A stretch of 6,633 nucleotides of DNA, from the NCBI GenBank assembly GCA_013203085.1, contig JABMQX010000645.1:1-6633 (forward strand). Reading direction: 5' to 3'. Shown piece after piece: positions 1-4,618 of the stretch; positions within the stretch are counted from its first letter, which is position 1; each line of letters opens with the position of its first letter. The notes under the pieces are model-generated. The model did not search any database. It saw nothing but the letters and a program-made list of their open reading frames with translations, and was not told where the DNA came from. The DNA comes from a bacterium (lineage in GTDB: Bacteria > Auribacterota > JABMQX01). The translations under genes were made by a program, and so were the position numbers.

Positions 1-224
1 ATGAAGGCGTACCCGAGCACGTTCTTTCCTATCAGCAACGCCACTCGTACTACTGAATGTTGACCAGCCCGCTGCTTCCTATGACGCTTTCTATGTGCAA
101 AATAGTCAAAGGGGATTCGAGCTACCAACAAGGGAACAACGATCGGCGACGCAATGAACATCACGACTGATCCGCCGGCTATCCACCAGAGTGCTGCCTC
201 GTGACTTTGAATCCACTCGACCAC
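1..224 (-). CDS. PGPGW-family inner-membrane protein, 3' end cut by window edge
   Basis: The reading frame runs off the left edge; 74 codons from the chosen start are visible. The protein begins MVEWIQSHEAALWW, has a hydrophobic segment (about residues 15-37) and then the stretch RIPFDYFAHRKRHRKQ, followed by a second hydrophobic stretch starting VALLIGKN. This order of WIQSHE, first membrane helix, IP-DYF motif, basic loop and LIGKN helix matches my memory of the N-terminal half of putative transmembrane PGPGW proteins; the PGPGW motif itself would lie outside the window. I chose the GTG at 224 because GAGGT sits 7 nt upstream and family members start just before EWI. An in-frame ATG at 251 adds nine residues but lacks a ribosome-binding site. 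The cellular role of the family is unknown. It is the last visible unit of the minus-strand array, following the attC-like site 304-363. Confidence 0.8.
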   Translation of the reverse strand, partial: MVEWIQSHEAALWWIAGGSVVMFIASPIVVPLLVARIPFDYFAHRKRHRKQRAGQHSVVRVALLIGKNVLGYAF

Positions 225-231
225 GCGGGTT

Positions 232-236
232 ACCTC
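232..236 (-). promoter_or_regulatory. Ribosome-binding site for the PGPGW gene
   Basis: GAGGT on the minus strand lies 7 nt before the GTG at 224. It favours that start over the ATG at 251, which has only a GGAAG about 16 nt away. Confidence 0.5.
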
Positions 237-253
237 GCGCTGGCATAGCATGA

Positions 254-303
254 CTATGGTTAAGGAACTTCCGCTTCTCGCGGCGCGTGAGGCGGCGCCA
301 TCG
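254..303 (-). repeat. Degenerate copy of the post-attC leader block
   Basis: This stretch has the same length (50 bp) and the same position next to a GTTAGGC core as the block at 2737-2786. Only the two ends are conserved: CTATGGTT at the gene-proximal end and TCG next to the core, plus an AGGC near the middle. On the minus strand AGGC of the core can still pair with a GCCT 14 nt further on. The middle has diverged completely, so this is a remnant or a chance end match. Confidence 0.35.
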
Positions 304-363
304 GCCTAACATGCACGACTGACAGGGGCCATCACACGGGGCCTGTGGCGCGTTTTGTTGAGC
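304..363 (-). repeat. attC-like recombination site, short form (60 bp)
   Basis: On the minus strand the element starts with GCTCAAC (fits RYYYAAC) and ends with GTTAGGC (fits the GTTRRRY core). The terminal 8 nt arms GCTCAACA and TGTTAGGC pair with one mismatch and one wobble. The inner arms ACAGG (322-326) and CCTGT (342-346) pair perfectly, and the stem extends with GGCC/GGCC after two unpaired G residues, much like the extrahelical bases of integron attC sites. Length, box spacing and asymmetry suit a short attC. The element lies 66 bp after the stop codon of the 430-669 gene, where a cassette's attC belongs. An attC covariance search would settle it. Confidence 0.6.
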
Positions 364-429
364 CCTTATCACTTAAGCGGGTCGATCTTTTCAAGGGGCC
401 TCACCCACTGGTTCGGTGTGCAAGTAGCC

Positions 430-669
430 TCAGGAGGCGTGGAGCAGCGACTCCTCTACCGCATGAGGAAGTTCAATCGCAATGAAGCAGGAGGCGGGGT
501 AGAGGTAGTCTTCTCCGCTCTCATCAACCACGCGTAGATCGCCGTTAGCCTTTGCCTCGTCGTCTCGTACCACCCGGTAAATCTTATGGAGCTCGAGCGA
601 AGCCGGGTAGTCGGCGTTCTTGATGCACACCACAAACTGCGGAGTGCCACTACTGGTGCTCTTTTCCAT
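430..669 (-). CDS. Small conserved hypothetical protein (79 aa)
   Basis: A soluble 79-residue protein with the core FVVCIKNADYPASLE (residues 12-26), KIYRVV (29-34) and a strongly acidic VVDESGEDYLYPAS patch (47-60), then a short helix rich in Glu and Leu. I recall closely similar small proteins with the same FVVCI--YPASLE and DESGEDYLYP signatures in diverse Proteobacteria, without a function; it looks like a small beta-barrel, but that is inference. The ATG lies 3 nt after the end of the preceding broken frame (TAA at 675-673), so the two form a tightly packed operon and translation may be coupled. No good ribosome-binding site precedes it. The stop is TGA and is followed by the attC-like site 304-363. 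Confidence 0.8.
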   Translation of the reverse strand: MEKSTSSGTPQFVVCIKNADYPASLELHKIYRVVRDDEAKANGDLRVVDESGEDYLYPASCFIAIELPHAVEESLLHAS

Positions 670-672
670 AGC

Positions 673-906
673 TTAGTCCAGGTAACGTTTTCGTTTCAGT
701 TCCTTTCTCCCAATACCGTGGGCCTGGTACTAATGAAGCTCGGCGAGCCTCACACGACCGTTGGGGAGACGGATGCGCGCAGTCCCCTTCATCTTCCGCC
801 ATCTGCCCTCGCCGTAGATCCGACGAAGCCGGGCAACTTCCCGGATTCCACGCCCACGGGCAATCGTCTCGGTGTCCGTAATGTCGCCGAGAATCTCGAA
901 GTCCAT
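673..906 (-). pseudogene. Small conserved protein interrupted by an in-frame amber codon
   Basis: From the ATG at 906 the frame reads MDFEILGDITDTETIA, continues through the basic motif YGEGRWRKMKG and ARIRLPNGRVRLAELH, then meets TAG at 732-730. Beyond it the same frame continues YQAHGIGRKELKRKRYLD to TAA at 675-673. From memory of this family, intact members read AELHWYEAHGIGRKE at this spot, so the TAG stands where a Trp TGG is expected: one G-to-A change. The remaining 18 codons still look conserved, implying a recent mutation, readthrough or a sequencing error. TAG also ends the 2978-3304 gene, so it is probably a normal stop here. A TTG at 912 could be an alternative start. Function unknown; paired in an operon with the 430-669 gene. 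Confidence 0.75.
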
Positions 907-914
907 GACCAACT

Positions 915-943
915 ATTCTGCCACAGTGCCGGTAATAATTCAA
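915..943 (-). promoter_or_regulatory. Possible sigma-70-like promoter for the small two-gene operon
   Basis: On the minus strand TTGAAT (943-938) and CAGAAT (920-915) are separated by exactly 17 nt; each matches the consensus hexamers at 4 of 6 positions. Transcription would start about 2 nt before the ATG at 906, giving an almost leaderless message, which fits the absence of a ribosome-binding site. Weak matches like this are common by chance. Confidence 0.25.
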
Positions 944-1000
944 GAAATGCCGAACGCTTTGGACCACACGCGAGGGCGACCCGAAGAGCGCCACCGCCGC

Positions 1001-1151
1001 ACCTTACCCTCGCCAAAGGCACCAGGACTCCCTGGCCGCGGGAAGGCCCCGGCGGTGGAGCCCAGGACCCTGGAGAACCTCGTTTCCACCGTCATCCCCG
1101 CCTGTGCCGCGCTGCCTCGCGGCAGCTACGCGCTCCCGGAAAAGGTTGACC
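1001..1151 (-). repeat. Decayed attC-like element (about 150 bp)
   Basis: On the minus strand the element runs from GGTCAAC (1151-1145), one change from RYYYAAC, to GTAAGGT (1007-1001), one change from GTTRRRY. Positions 1066-1150 align without gaps to 1738-1822 at about two-thirds identity, including a shared 9-mer GACCCTGGA and TCGCGGCA, which shows common descent with the next element. It contains a perfect hairpin GCTGCC-TCGC-GGCAGC. It lies between the DUF3761-like gene (stop at 1241) and the small operon. The whole 913-1240 stretch holds no convincing gene, only this element and the possible promoter. The terminal arms pair poorly, so activity as a recombination site is doubtful. Confidence 0.4.
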
Positions 1152-1240
1152 GGGCAACTGCACCCTCCCTCCGCATACGAAGCCGCGTGCCTGGCCCAAC
1201 GTCATGCATCAGCGCCCGGGTGGCCCCCGCCGCGCCGGGG

Positions 1241-1636
1241 TTACCCCGTACCGCGCATGCCATTGTCCGGCCCTCCTGTCGTGGCGTCTGTGGACCCACT
1301 CCGGCAGCGCCGAATATATATTGTGACGCCGATGAGAGCGACTCCCAGTAAGCTGAAGTGGCCCGTTCGCCACAGCTTCTTCTCATTTCGCGCAAGCGGT
1401 GTGTCGCGAATCTCCCGGTAACGTGTTTCACTGTAGAGCCATCGAGCGACTCCGCCGTGCCATGAGCATGCCCCGCGACCTGTGGCGTAGCTTCTCGATC
1501 CGTCACGGCAGATAGCACCTGTCCTTCGGCCCACGTAAACTTGGTACGATTCAACTCCTGTCTGGGCCTTGCCAACGGCAGCGAGTAAGTACAGTGTGAC
1601 GGGCAAAAGAAGAAATGTAGCTGGAATTGCTTTCAT
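1241..1636 (-). CDS. Secreted DUF3761-like protein with C-terminal membrane segment (131 aa)
   Basis: The N terminus MKAIPATFLLLPVTLYLLAA is a signal peptide with probable cleavage after VGKA (residue 24). Residues 42-67 contain ICRDGSRSYATGRGACSWHGGVARWL. The spacing of Cys43, Cys57 and HGG at 60-62, with the DG-SYS-T core, resembles the DUF3761 domain of small exported bacterial proteins of unknown function; the two cysteines could form a periplasmic disulfide. Unusually, a second hydrophobic segment (HFSLLGVALIGVTIYI, about 93-108) follows, with a basic RRCR stop-transfer signal and a Gly/Thr-rich tail. This would anchor the domain in the inner membrane facing the periplasm. Start ATG lies 11 nt after the conserved leader block; no Shine-Dalgarno sequence is visible. 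The last 20 residues look poorly constrained, so the 3' end may have run on into non-homologous sequence. Confidence 0.75.
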   Translation of the reverse strand: MKAIPATFLLLPVTLYLLAAVGKAQTGVESYQVYVGRRTGAICRDGSRSYATGRGACSWHGGVARWLYSETRYREIRDTPLARNEKKLWRTGHFSLLGVALIGVTIYIRRCRSGSTDATTGGPDNGMRGTG

Positions 1637-1647
1637 CGAACGTCGAA

Positions 1648-1702
1648 ATATGGTTTATGTTGTTTCTTCACAACACCTTTAGGCGGTGCCCGCGTCGGCC
1701 CC
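1648..1702 (-). repeat. Post-attC leader block, copy 3
   Basis: This copy shares the string TATGGTTTATG, the TTTCTTCA core and CTTTAGGC with the copies at 2737-2786 and 3341-3388. On the minus strand it can form a hairpin with arms GGT-TTGTG and CATAAACC around AAGAAACAA. A second hairpin, AGGCGG/CCGCCT, joins the block to the adjoining element. In the other copies that stem is AGGCC/GGCCT, so a base change in one arm is matched in the other. It precedes the DUF3761-like gene by 11 nt. Confidence 0.55.
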
Positions 1703-1823
1703 GCCTTGAGCGGGGACGCCGTCGTCCCGGGGGGCAAGACCCTGGAGGATTTGGTCTGTATCGTCACCTTTGCCTGCGCCAGCGTGCGTCGCGGCAGGCG
1801 AGCGCTCCGGGAAACCGTTCATC
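1703..1823 (-). repeat. Decayed attC-like element (about 121 bp)
   Basis: The element lies at the place expected for the attC of the 1950-2720 gene. It aligns with the element at 1001-1151 over 85 ungapped positions, and its length matches the 119-120 bp of the elements at 2787 and 3389. Its outer boxes (GATGAAC and TCAAGGC on the minus strand) deviate clearly from RYYYAAC and GTTRRRY. It contains a perfect hairpin GGGACG-ACGG-CGTCCC and a competing CCCCGC-CTTGA-GCGGGG. A GCCTAAG near-match sits at 1935-1929, 15 bp after the preceding stop. The 1637-1949 stretch holds no gene besides these repeats. Confidence 0.35.
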
Positions 1824-1949
1824 ACAGAACTGCGGCGTCTGGCTGAATATGAGGCGGCGCGTGCTCCGGGACTCGCGTCCGGCCGGTGCGCTGCTTTGGC
1901 GCCAACGCACGGGGCCCTGCAGCACGCACTTAGGCTACGCCCTGCTCGC

Positions 1950-2720
1950 TCATATTCCCGGGTATGGTACGTCACTGGGCCAGGTCCCGCCGTCGTGGAT
2001 AGCCTCCTCACAGAGGCGCGTGAAGGGTAAGAGGTCTTTCTCGTACTTTTCCACCGCAGACACTGTCATCAAAAGGCCCGCGGCTATCGCGTCGATGGCC
2101 ATCGCGAGGAGTTTGACATCTTTACCGAAGGGGCGGTCCACGTACCGAATCTCTTGCGCGCTGTCATCGACACGACCATACGCCGCATGCATGCCGAAGT
2201 AATTAGGATGAGCAAACTCGGATAGTGTGTCGTAGAACCAGCGTAGTCTTGGGAATTCCCTCTTGTTCAGCCGATCAATGATCGTCAGCACGTTGGGTGC
2301 GGGGTAGTTTTCAGGATCACCCCCGCATGCCGGCGACTTCACACCAAGCAAGGCCTTCGTTATTCGGTCCTCGAAATCATCGAGTGCCGCTTTGTCCTGT
2401 TCCTTGACTATCCGGTCTGTGCGTGCCCAGAATTCCCACAGGAGGCATGCGGTCTCCAGTACAGCTCGACCAGTGAGAAATAGGGGAGCGAACAGCTCCG
2501 CGTTGAACGACTCCACGAACGAGGCCGTGAGCTCCATGTTTCGACGCAGGCCAACCTGAAGCAAGGCTTGCGCTTCCAAGGGGACCTTCGTCACCGGGGA
2601 TACCTCGCTGGCTCGAGACACGGTAATCTGGGCAGCCTTGCCCCGCTCGAGCTGCTCCTCCACTGCGTCGTAGTCAAGGCCGCGGTAGCTGTTGCGTAGC
2701 TCATCATCGAAAGTTTTCAT
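1950..2720 (-). CDS. Uncharacterised helical protein (256 aa)
   Basis: A soluble, mostly alpha-helical protein with no signal peptide. Residues 60-105 form an amphipathic segment (MELTASFVESFNAELF, then TGRAVLETACLLWEFWAR), with Arg85 and Glu89 in an R-x3-E arrangement. Residues 160-181 carry the most family-like motif, RWFYDTLSEFAHPNYFGM, in which Ser-Glu and His-Pro-Asn are conspicuous. Residues 200-230 form another hydrophobic helix (LLAMAIDAIAAGLLMTVSAVEKY). The combination of R-x3-E and a later HPN/HPS motif recalls DUF5677-like proteins, but I cannot assign it. The ATG at 2720 sits 16 nt after the leader block; no Shine-Dalgarno sequence is seen. Frame, length and acidic-residue pattern support a real gene. 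The stop is TGA. Confidence 0.75.
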   Translation of the reverse strand: MKTFDDELRNSYRGLDYDAVEEQLERGKAAQITVSRASEVSPVTKVPLEAQALLQVGLRRNMELTASFVESFNAELFAPLFLTGRAVLETACLLWEFWARTDRIVKEQDKAALDDFEDRITKALLGVKSPACGGDPENYPAPNVLTIIDRLNKREFPRLRWFYDTLSEFAHPNYFGMHAAYGRVDDSAQEIRYVDRPFGKDVKLLAMAIDAIAAGLLMTVSAVEKYEKDLLPFTRLCEEAIHDGGTWPSDVPYPGI

Positions 2721-2736
2721 ACGTCACGTCGGCCAA

Positions 2737-2786
2737 CTATGGTTTACGTAGTTTCTTGATAACATCTTTAGGCCGCGCGCGTGTCG
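2737..2786 (-). repeat. Post-attC leader block, copy 2
   Basis: This is the 50 bp between the GTTAGGC core (2793-2787) and the 256-aa gene. It differs from the copy at 3341-3388 by a 2-nt length change and scattered substitutions, and it keeps TATGGTTTA, GTAGTTTCTT, AGGCCGC and GTGTCG. On the minus strand TTAGGCC (mostly in the core) pairs perfectly with GGCCTAA across an 11-nt loop. The second hairpin around AAGAAACTA is weaker than in the other copies. Confidence 0.65.
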
Positions 2787-2906
2787 GCCTAACTCCCCCC
2801 TGTTCCTCGCCTTCAGCTTTCGTATTCTCAAGGGCTTGCCCACGCGCGACGGGTTTGCACCTTGGGAGTCCCTCGTGCGTTCGGACATGAAGTCTCGTGC
2901 TTGACC
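2787..2906 (-). repeat. attC-like element (about 120 bp), one end degenerate
   Basis: The minus-strand 3' end is a perfect GTTAGGC core (2793-2787). The other end, by alignment, is GGTCAAG (2906-2900), which has lost the RYYYAAC consensus. The first 88 positions align without gaps to the 3389 element at about 75 percent identity, including a shared 17-mer TCTCAAGGGCTTGCCCA. It sits between the 108-aa gene (stop at 2978) and the leader block of the 256-aa gene. Its stem pairs less well than that of the 3389 element. Confidence 0.5.
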
Positions 2907-2977
2907 GAAGGGTGCGCCTTACCTTCGCCGAGCCCGGCGCGGGCTGGCCCTACGTGCCCAGCGACGCGTTGGAGGGT

Positions 2978-3304
2978 CTATTTAGTCTTGTCCAGTGCCT
3001 CCTCGACACCCAGGATTCGTTTACGCATCTCTTTAGCGCAGTAGTAGAGATAGCTGACGGACTGGTCGATCTCCCTCGCAAGCTGCTCTCGTTCTGGCTG
3101 CTTCGTGGCCGTCTTGAATCTCTTGAGGCGGTTCGAGATCATTGTCTTGGATCCCTGCCAACTCATCGCTCCCGTCGCCCAACAGAATTCCTGGATGTCC
3201 TGCCAAGTGCAGGTTCCGCCGACCTCGCGGGCGATTGTGTGCATTTTCTCGCCCTTCGTGATCATGTACTGGATCTTGTCCTTCTGCCGGTCGGTGAATT
3301 GCAT
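2978..3304 (-). CDS. Small helix-turn-helix-like protein (108 aa)
   Basis: A small basic protein without signal peptide or membrane segment. Residues 4-28 (TDRQKDKIQYMITKGEKMHTIAREVG) followed by TWQDIQEFCWATG (33-45) have the pattern of a helix-turn-helix: a run of polar helix, an IAREVG-like second helix, and a TW-DIQ recognition-like helix. SWQGSKTMISNRLKRFK (48-64) supplies further basic residues. The C-terminal half (72-104) is a charged helix with SYLYYCAKEMRKR. I recall similar unnamed short proteins in other bacteria; a role as DNA-binding regulator is inference. The ATG at 3304 is supported by GGGAG 5 nt upstream in AAAGGGAGAGGTT. The stop is TAG, the same codon that interrupts the 673-906 gene. 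Confidence 0.75.
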   Translation of the reverse strand: MQFTDRQKDKIQYMITKGEKMHTIAREVGGTCTWQDIQEFCWATGAMSWQGSKTMISNRLKRFKTATKQPEREQLAREIDQSVSYLYYCAKEMRKRILGVEEALDKTK

Positions 3305-3340
3305 AACCTCTCCCTTTGTTTATGTTCTCCTGGCGTGGGA

Positions 3341-3388
3341 CTGTGGTTTATGTAGTTTCTTCATAAAACCTTCAGGCCGCGTGTGTCG
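3341..3388 (-). repeat. Post-attC leader block, copy 1 (best hairpin)
   Basis: The 48 bp next to the GTTAGGC core of the 3389-3507 element. On the minus strand GGTTTTATG and CATAAACC form an 8-bp stem with one bulged T around the loop AAGAAACTA. TTAGGCC (mostly in the core) pairs with GGCCTGA, using one wobble, across a 9-nt loop. The block ends about 36 nt before the ATG of the 108-aa gene. Two further copies share its sequence. Confidence 0.65.
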
Positions 3389-3507
3389 GCCTAACAGGCC
3401 TCGGTTCTTCGGCTTGAACTTTCGTACTCTCAAGGGCTTGCCCAGCCCTCACGGGTTTCTACCTCGGAAGTGCGCCCTCCGTCCAGATGCCAAGCCAAGT
3501 GTTAGGC
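3389..3507 (-). repeat. attC-like recombination site, long form (119 bp)
   Basis: On the minus strand the element begins with GCCTAAC (RYYYAAC) and ends with GTTAGGC (GTTRRRY). The terminal 8-nt arms are perfectly complementary. Inside them CTTGG can pair with CCGAG, or GGCTTG with CAAGCC; further in ACTTCCG pairs with CGAAAGT with one mismatch, and the tip is AGGGCT-GGGCA-AGCCCT. The whole element therefore folds into one long imperfect hairpin, like the long attC sites of chromosomal integrons. Its length is within the attC range. It lies 62 bp after the stop of the nuclease-like gene, as expected for that cassette's attC. Confidence 0.65.
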
Positions 3508-3569
3508 CCAAGTGCGCCTGTCGGCCTCGCGGCGCTAGCTGCGTAATCTTCCACGCGCTTGTCCGAGCC

Positions 3570-4577
3570 TCAGTCTTCTCTGATCTCCTTGATCACGTCT
3601 CCAACCGGCCGGCTGAGTACGTCATCAACTGTCGAGATGTTTCTCGACCGCGCAAGGTGCGAGATCTGTTTCTGCACGTCTTTTGAAAGCGTGAAGATGT
3701 AGGCGCGACTGCAACCGATGTCCGCCATCTTGCCTGCGAGAACGAAAACGTCGTTGGTCTTGATCTCTCCGGTCTTGCATTCGCCGAATATCCTGAGGTT
3801 TGAGGTTTTGGATTCGGCGATATTGTCGATTTCGTGCAGACATCCCGAATGGCCGAGAACATGCACTCCGCACAGGGTCTGGAAGTTCTTCTTGCGGAGC
3901 AGGTAGTCGACTCCATGCTCAAACCAGTAGTTGTTGGCTATAAAGGCGCGCAGTCGGGGGTCGAAGAAGGCGATAGGTTCTTTCCGGATGTCCGACACAC
4001 GAGTGATCTTGACTCCACACGCACAGGTGGTGTTCATGAACCTGTTTCTCGATACGATGTTGTGGCATCGCTTGCAGATGAACAAGGTTGAGGAGGTGAG
4101 GATTTCCAGGAACTGGTTCCGTGGCTCCTCGAATCTAGAGAGAGTGTTCTGGATCTCACTGGACTTGCGCTTGATCTGAGTGATCAGTCCCTTGTACATC
4201 TCGGACTTCAGTTCCAGGAGGGTCTTGTTGAATTCCTCCTCTTCTTTCTTGTTCTTGAACTTCGGCTGAGACCCATGGACATACAGCAGGCGGCGCAGCT
4301 GCAGGAATCTCCGGGCAGCAATCCGGCGCCCGGAAACGGGCAACCGCAGTGGGCGGTAGATGAAAGGGGAATCCTCCTTGAACGCCCGCATCATTTCCTC
4401 GATTTCGTCGCTCTTCTTTTGAATCCGCGTGAAAACACGGTGGAAGTCGGGATCAAGAAGCAGCTTCGATTTGATGAAGCTGTAGACCGTGGGGCTTTGT
4501 TCCATCTCTTCGCGCGCCTGGGTTTTCTCAAGCATGAGCGGAGGTAAATTCAGGTTCGGAGGGTTATGCAGGTACAT
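3570..4577 (-). CDS. Zinc-ribbon PD-(D/E)XK nuclease-like protein (335 aa)
   Basis: Residues about 15-160 are highly charged and helical (long Lys/Glu runs such as KKEEEEFNK), probably coiled coil. A zinc ribbon follows: Cys168 and Cys171 in CKRC, then Cys185 and Cys187 in CAC. The C-terminal half has the order of a restriction-endonuclease-like core: Glu220 in YWFEHGVDYLL, Asp251 in LHEIDNIAE, and Glu266/Lys268 in FGECKTG, i.e. D-(x)14-E-x-K, then a helix with AGKMADIG and a late strand YIFTL. These residues fit the metal-binding site of PD-(D/E)XK nucleases, so it should cut DNA; that it acts in defence is inference. It has no methyltransferase neighbour. The ATG at 4577 is fixed by a strong AGGAGG 6 nt upstream. 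The gene looks more AT-rich and Lys-rich than its neighbours, suggesting separate acquisition. The stop is TGA. Confidence 0.8.
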   Translation of the reverse strand: MYLHNPPNLNLPPLMLEKTQAREEMEQSPTVYSFIKSKLLLDPDFHRVFTRIQKKSDEIEEMMRAFKEDSPFIYRPLRLPVSGRRIAARRFLQLRRLLYVHGSQPKFKNKKEEEEFNKTLLELKSEMYKGLITQIKRKSSEIQNTLSRFEEPRNQFLEILTSSTLFICKRCHNIVSRNRFMNTTCACGVKITRVSDIRKEPIAFFDPRLRAFIANNYWFEHGVDYLLRKKNFQTLCGVHVLGHSGCLHEIDNIAESKTSNLRIFGECKTGEIKTNDVFVLAGKMADIGCSRAYIFTLSKDVQKQISHLARSRNISTVDDVLSRPVGDVIKEIRED

Positions 4578-4583
4578 GGTTCT

Positions 4584-4589
4584 CCTCCT
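4584..4589 (-). promoter_or_regulatory. Strong ribosome-binding site of the nuclease-like gene
   Basis: AGGAGG on the minus strand lies 6 nt before the ATG at 4577. It is by far the best Shine-Dalgarno sequence in the window, and selects this ATG over internal Met codons at residues 15 and 25. Confidence 0.8.
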
Positions 4590-4595
4590 TATTTA

Positions 4596-4602
4596 GTCCA
4601 AC
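4596..4602 (-). other. GTTRRRY-type core box at the 5' edge of the nuclease unit
   Basis: GTTGGAC on the minus strand fits the integron core consensus and lies 18 nt before the ATG of the nuclease-like gene. It would close the unit 3395-4602 at about 1.2 kb, in line with the other unit sizes. No matching RYYYAAC partner is evident within 150 bp on its right, so a chance match is possible. Confidence 0.3.
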
Positions 4603-4618
4603 AATGATCATACACTCT

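Noticed and set aside
1195..1201. GTTGGGC on the minus strand, a match to the GTTRRRY core
   Set aside because: It lies between the DUF3761-like stop and the decayed element, is not at an alignable box position, and no stem connects it to a partner.
586..1351. Long plus-strand open frames (586-1149 and 872-1351)
   Set aside because: They lie antisense to conserved minus-strand genes and over a repeat, are rich in Pro, Arg and Ala, and show no domain or ribosome-binding site. Openness follows from GC-rich composition.
1126..2011. Minus-strand frames at 1126-1575 and 1679-2011
   Set aside because: They overlap the DUF3761-like gene or the repeat elements in another frame, with no signal peptide, domain or start signal.
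1627..2202. Plus-strand open frame of 191 aa sharing a DPG...RH...ASRQ...APG string with the frame ending at 1149
   Set aside because: The resemblance is explained by the shared 85-bp repeat element read in the same frame. It also overlaps the 256-aa gene antisense.
2190..2245. HEPN ribonuclease motif (R-x4-6-H) in the 256-aa protein
   Set aside because: The only nearby Arg-His pair (Arg160 and His171) is separated by 10 residues, which does not fit the motif.
3177..3183. GCCCAAC, a match to the RYYYAAC box
   Set aside because: It lies inside the coding sequence of the 108-aa gene and has no partner box or hairpin.
254..3507. CRISPR array
   Set aside because: The repeats are imperfect, 50-150 bp long and 600-1200 bp apart with genes between them; no short regular spacers.
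1648..3507. Insertion sequences or MITEs with terminal inverted repeats
   Set aside because: No transposase and no flanking target duplications were seen. The inverted ends match integron core boxes better, although a MITE origin of the block cannot be wholly excluded.
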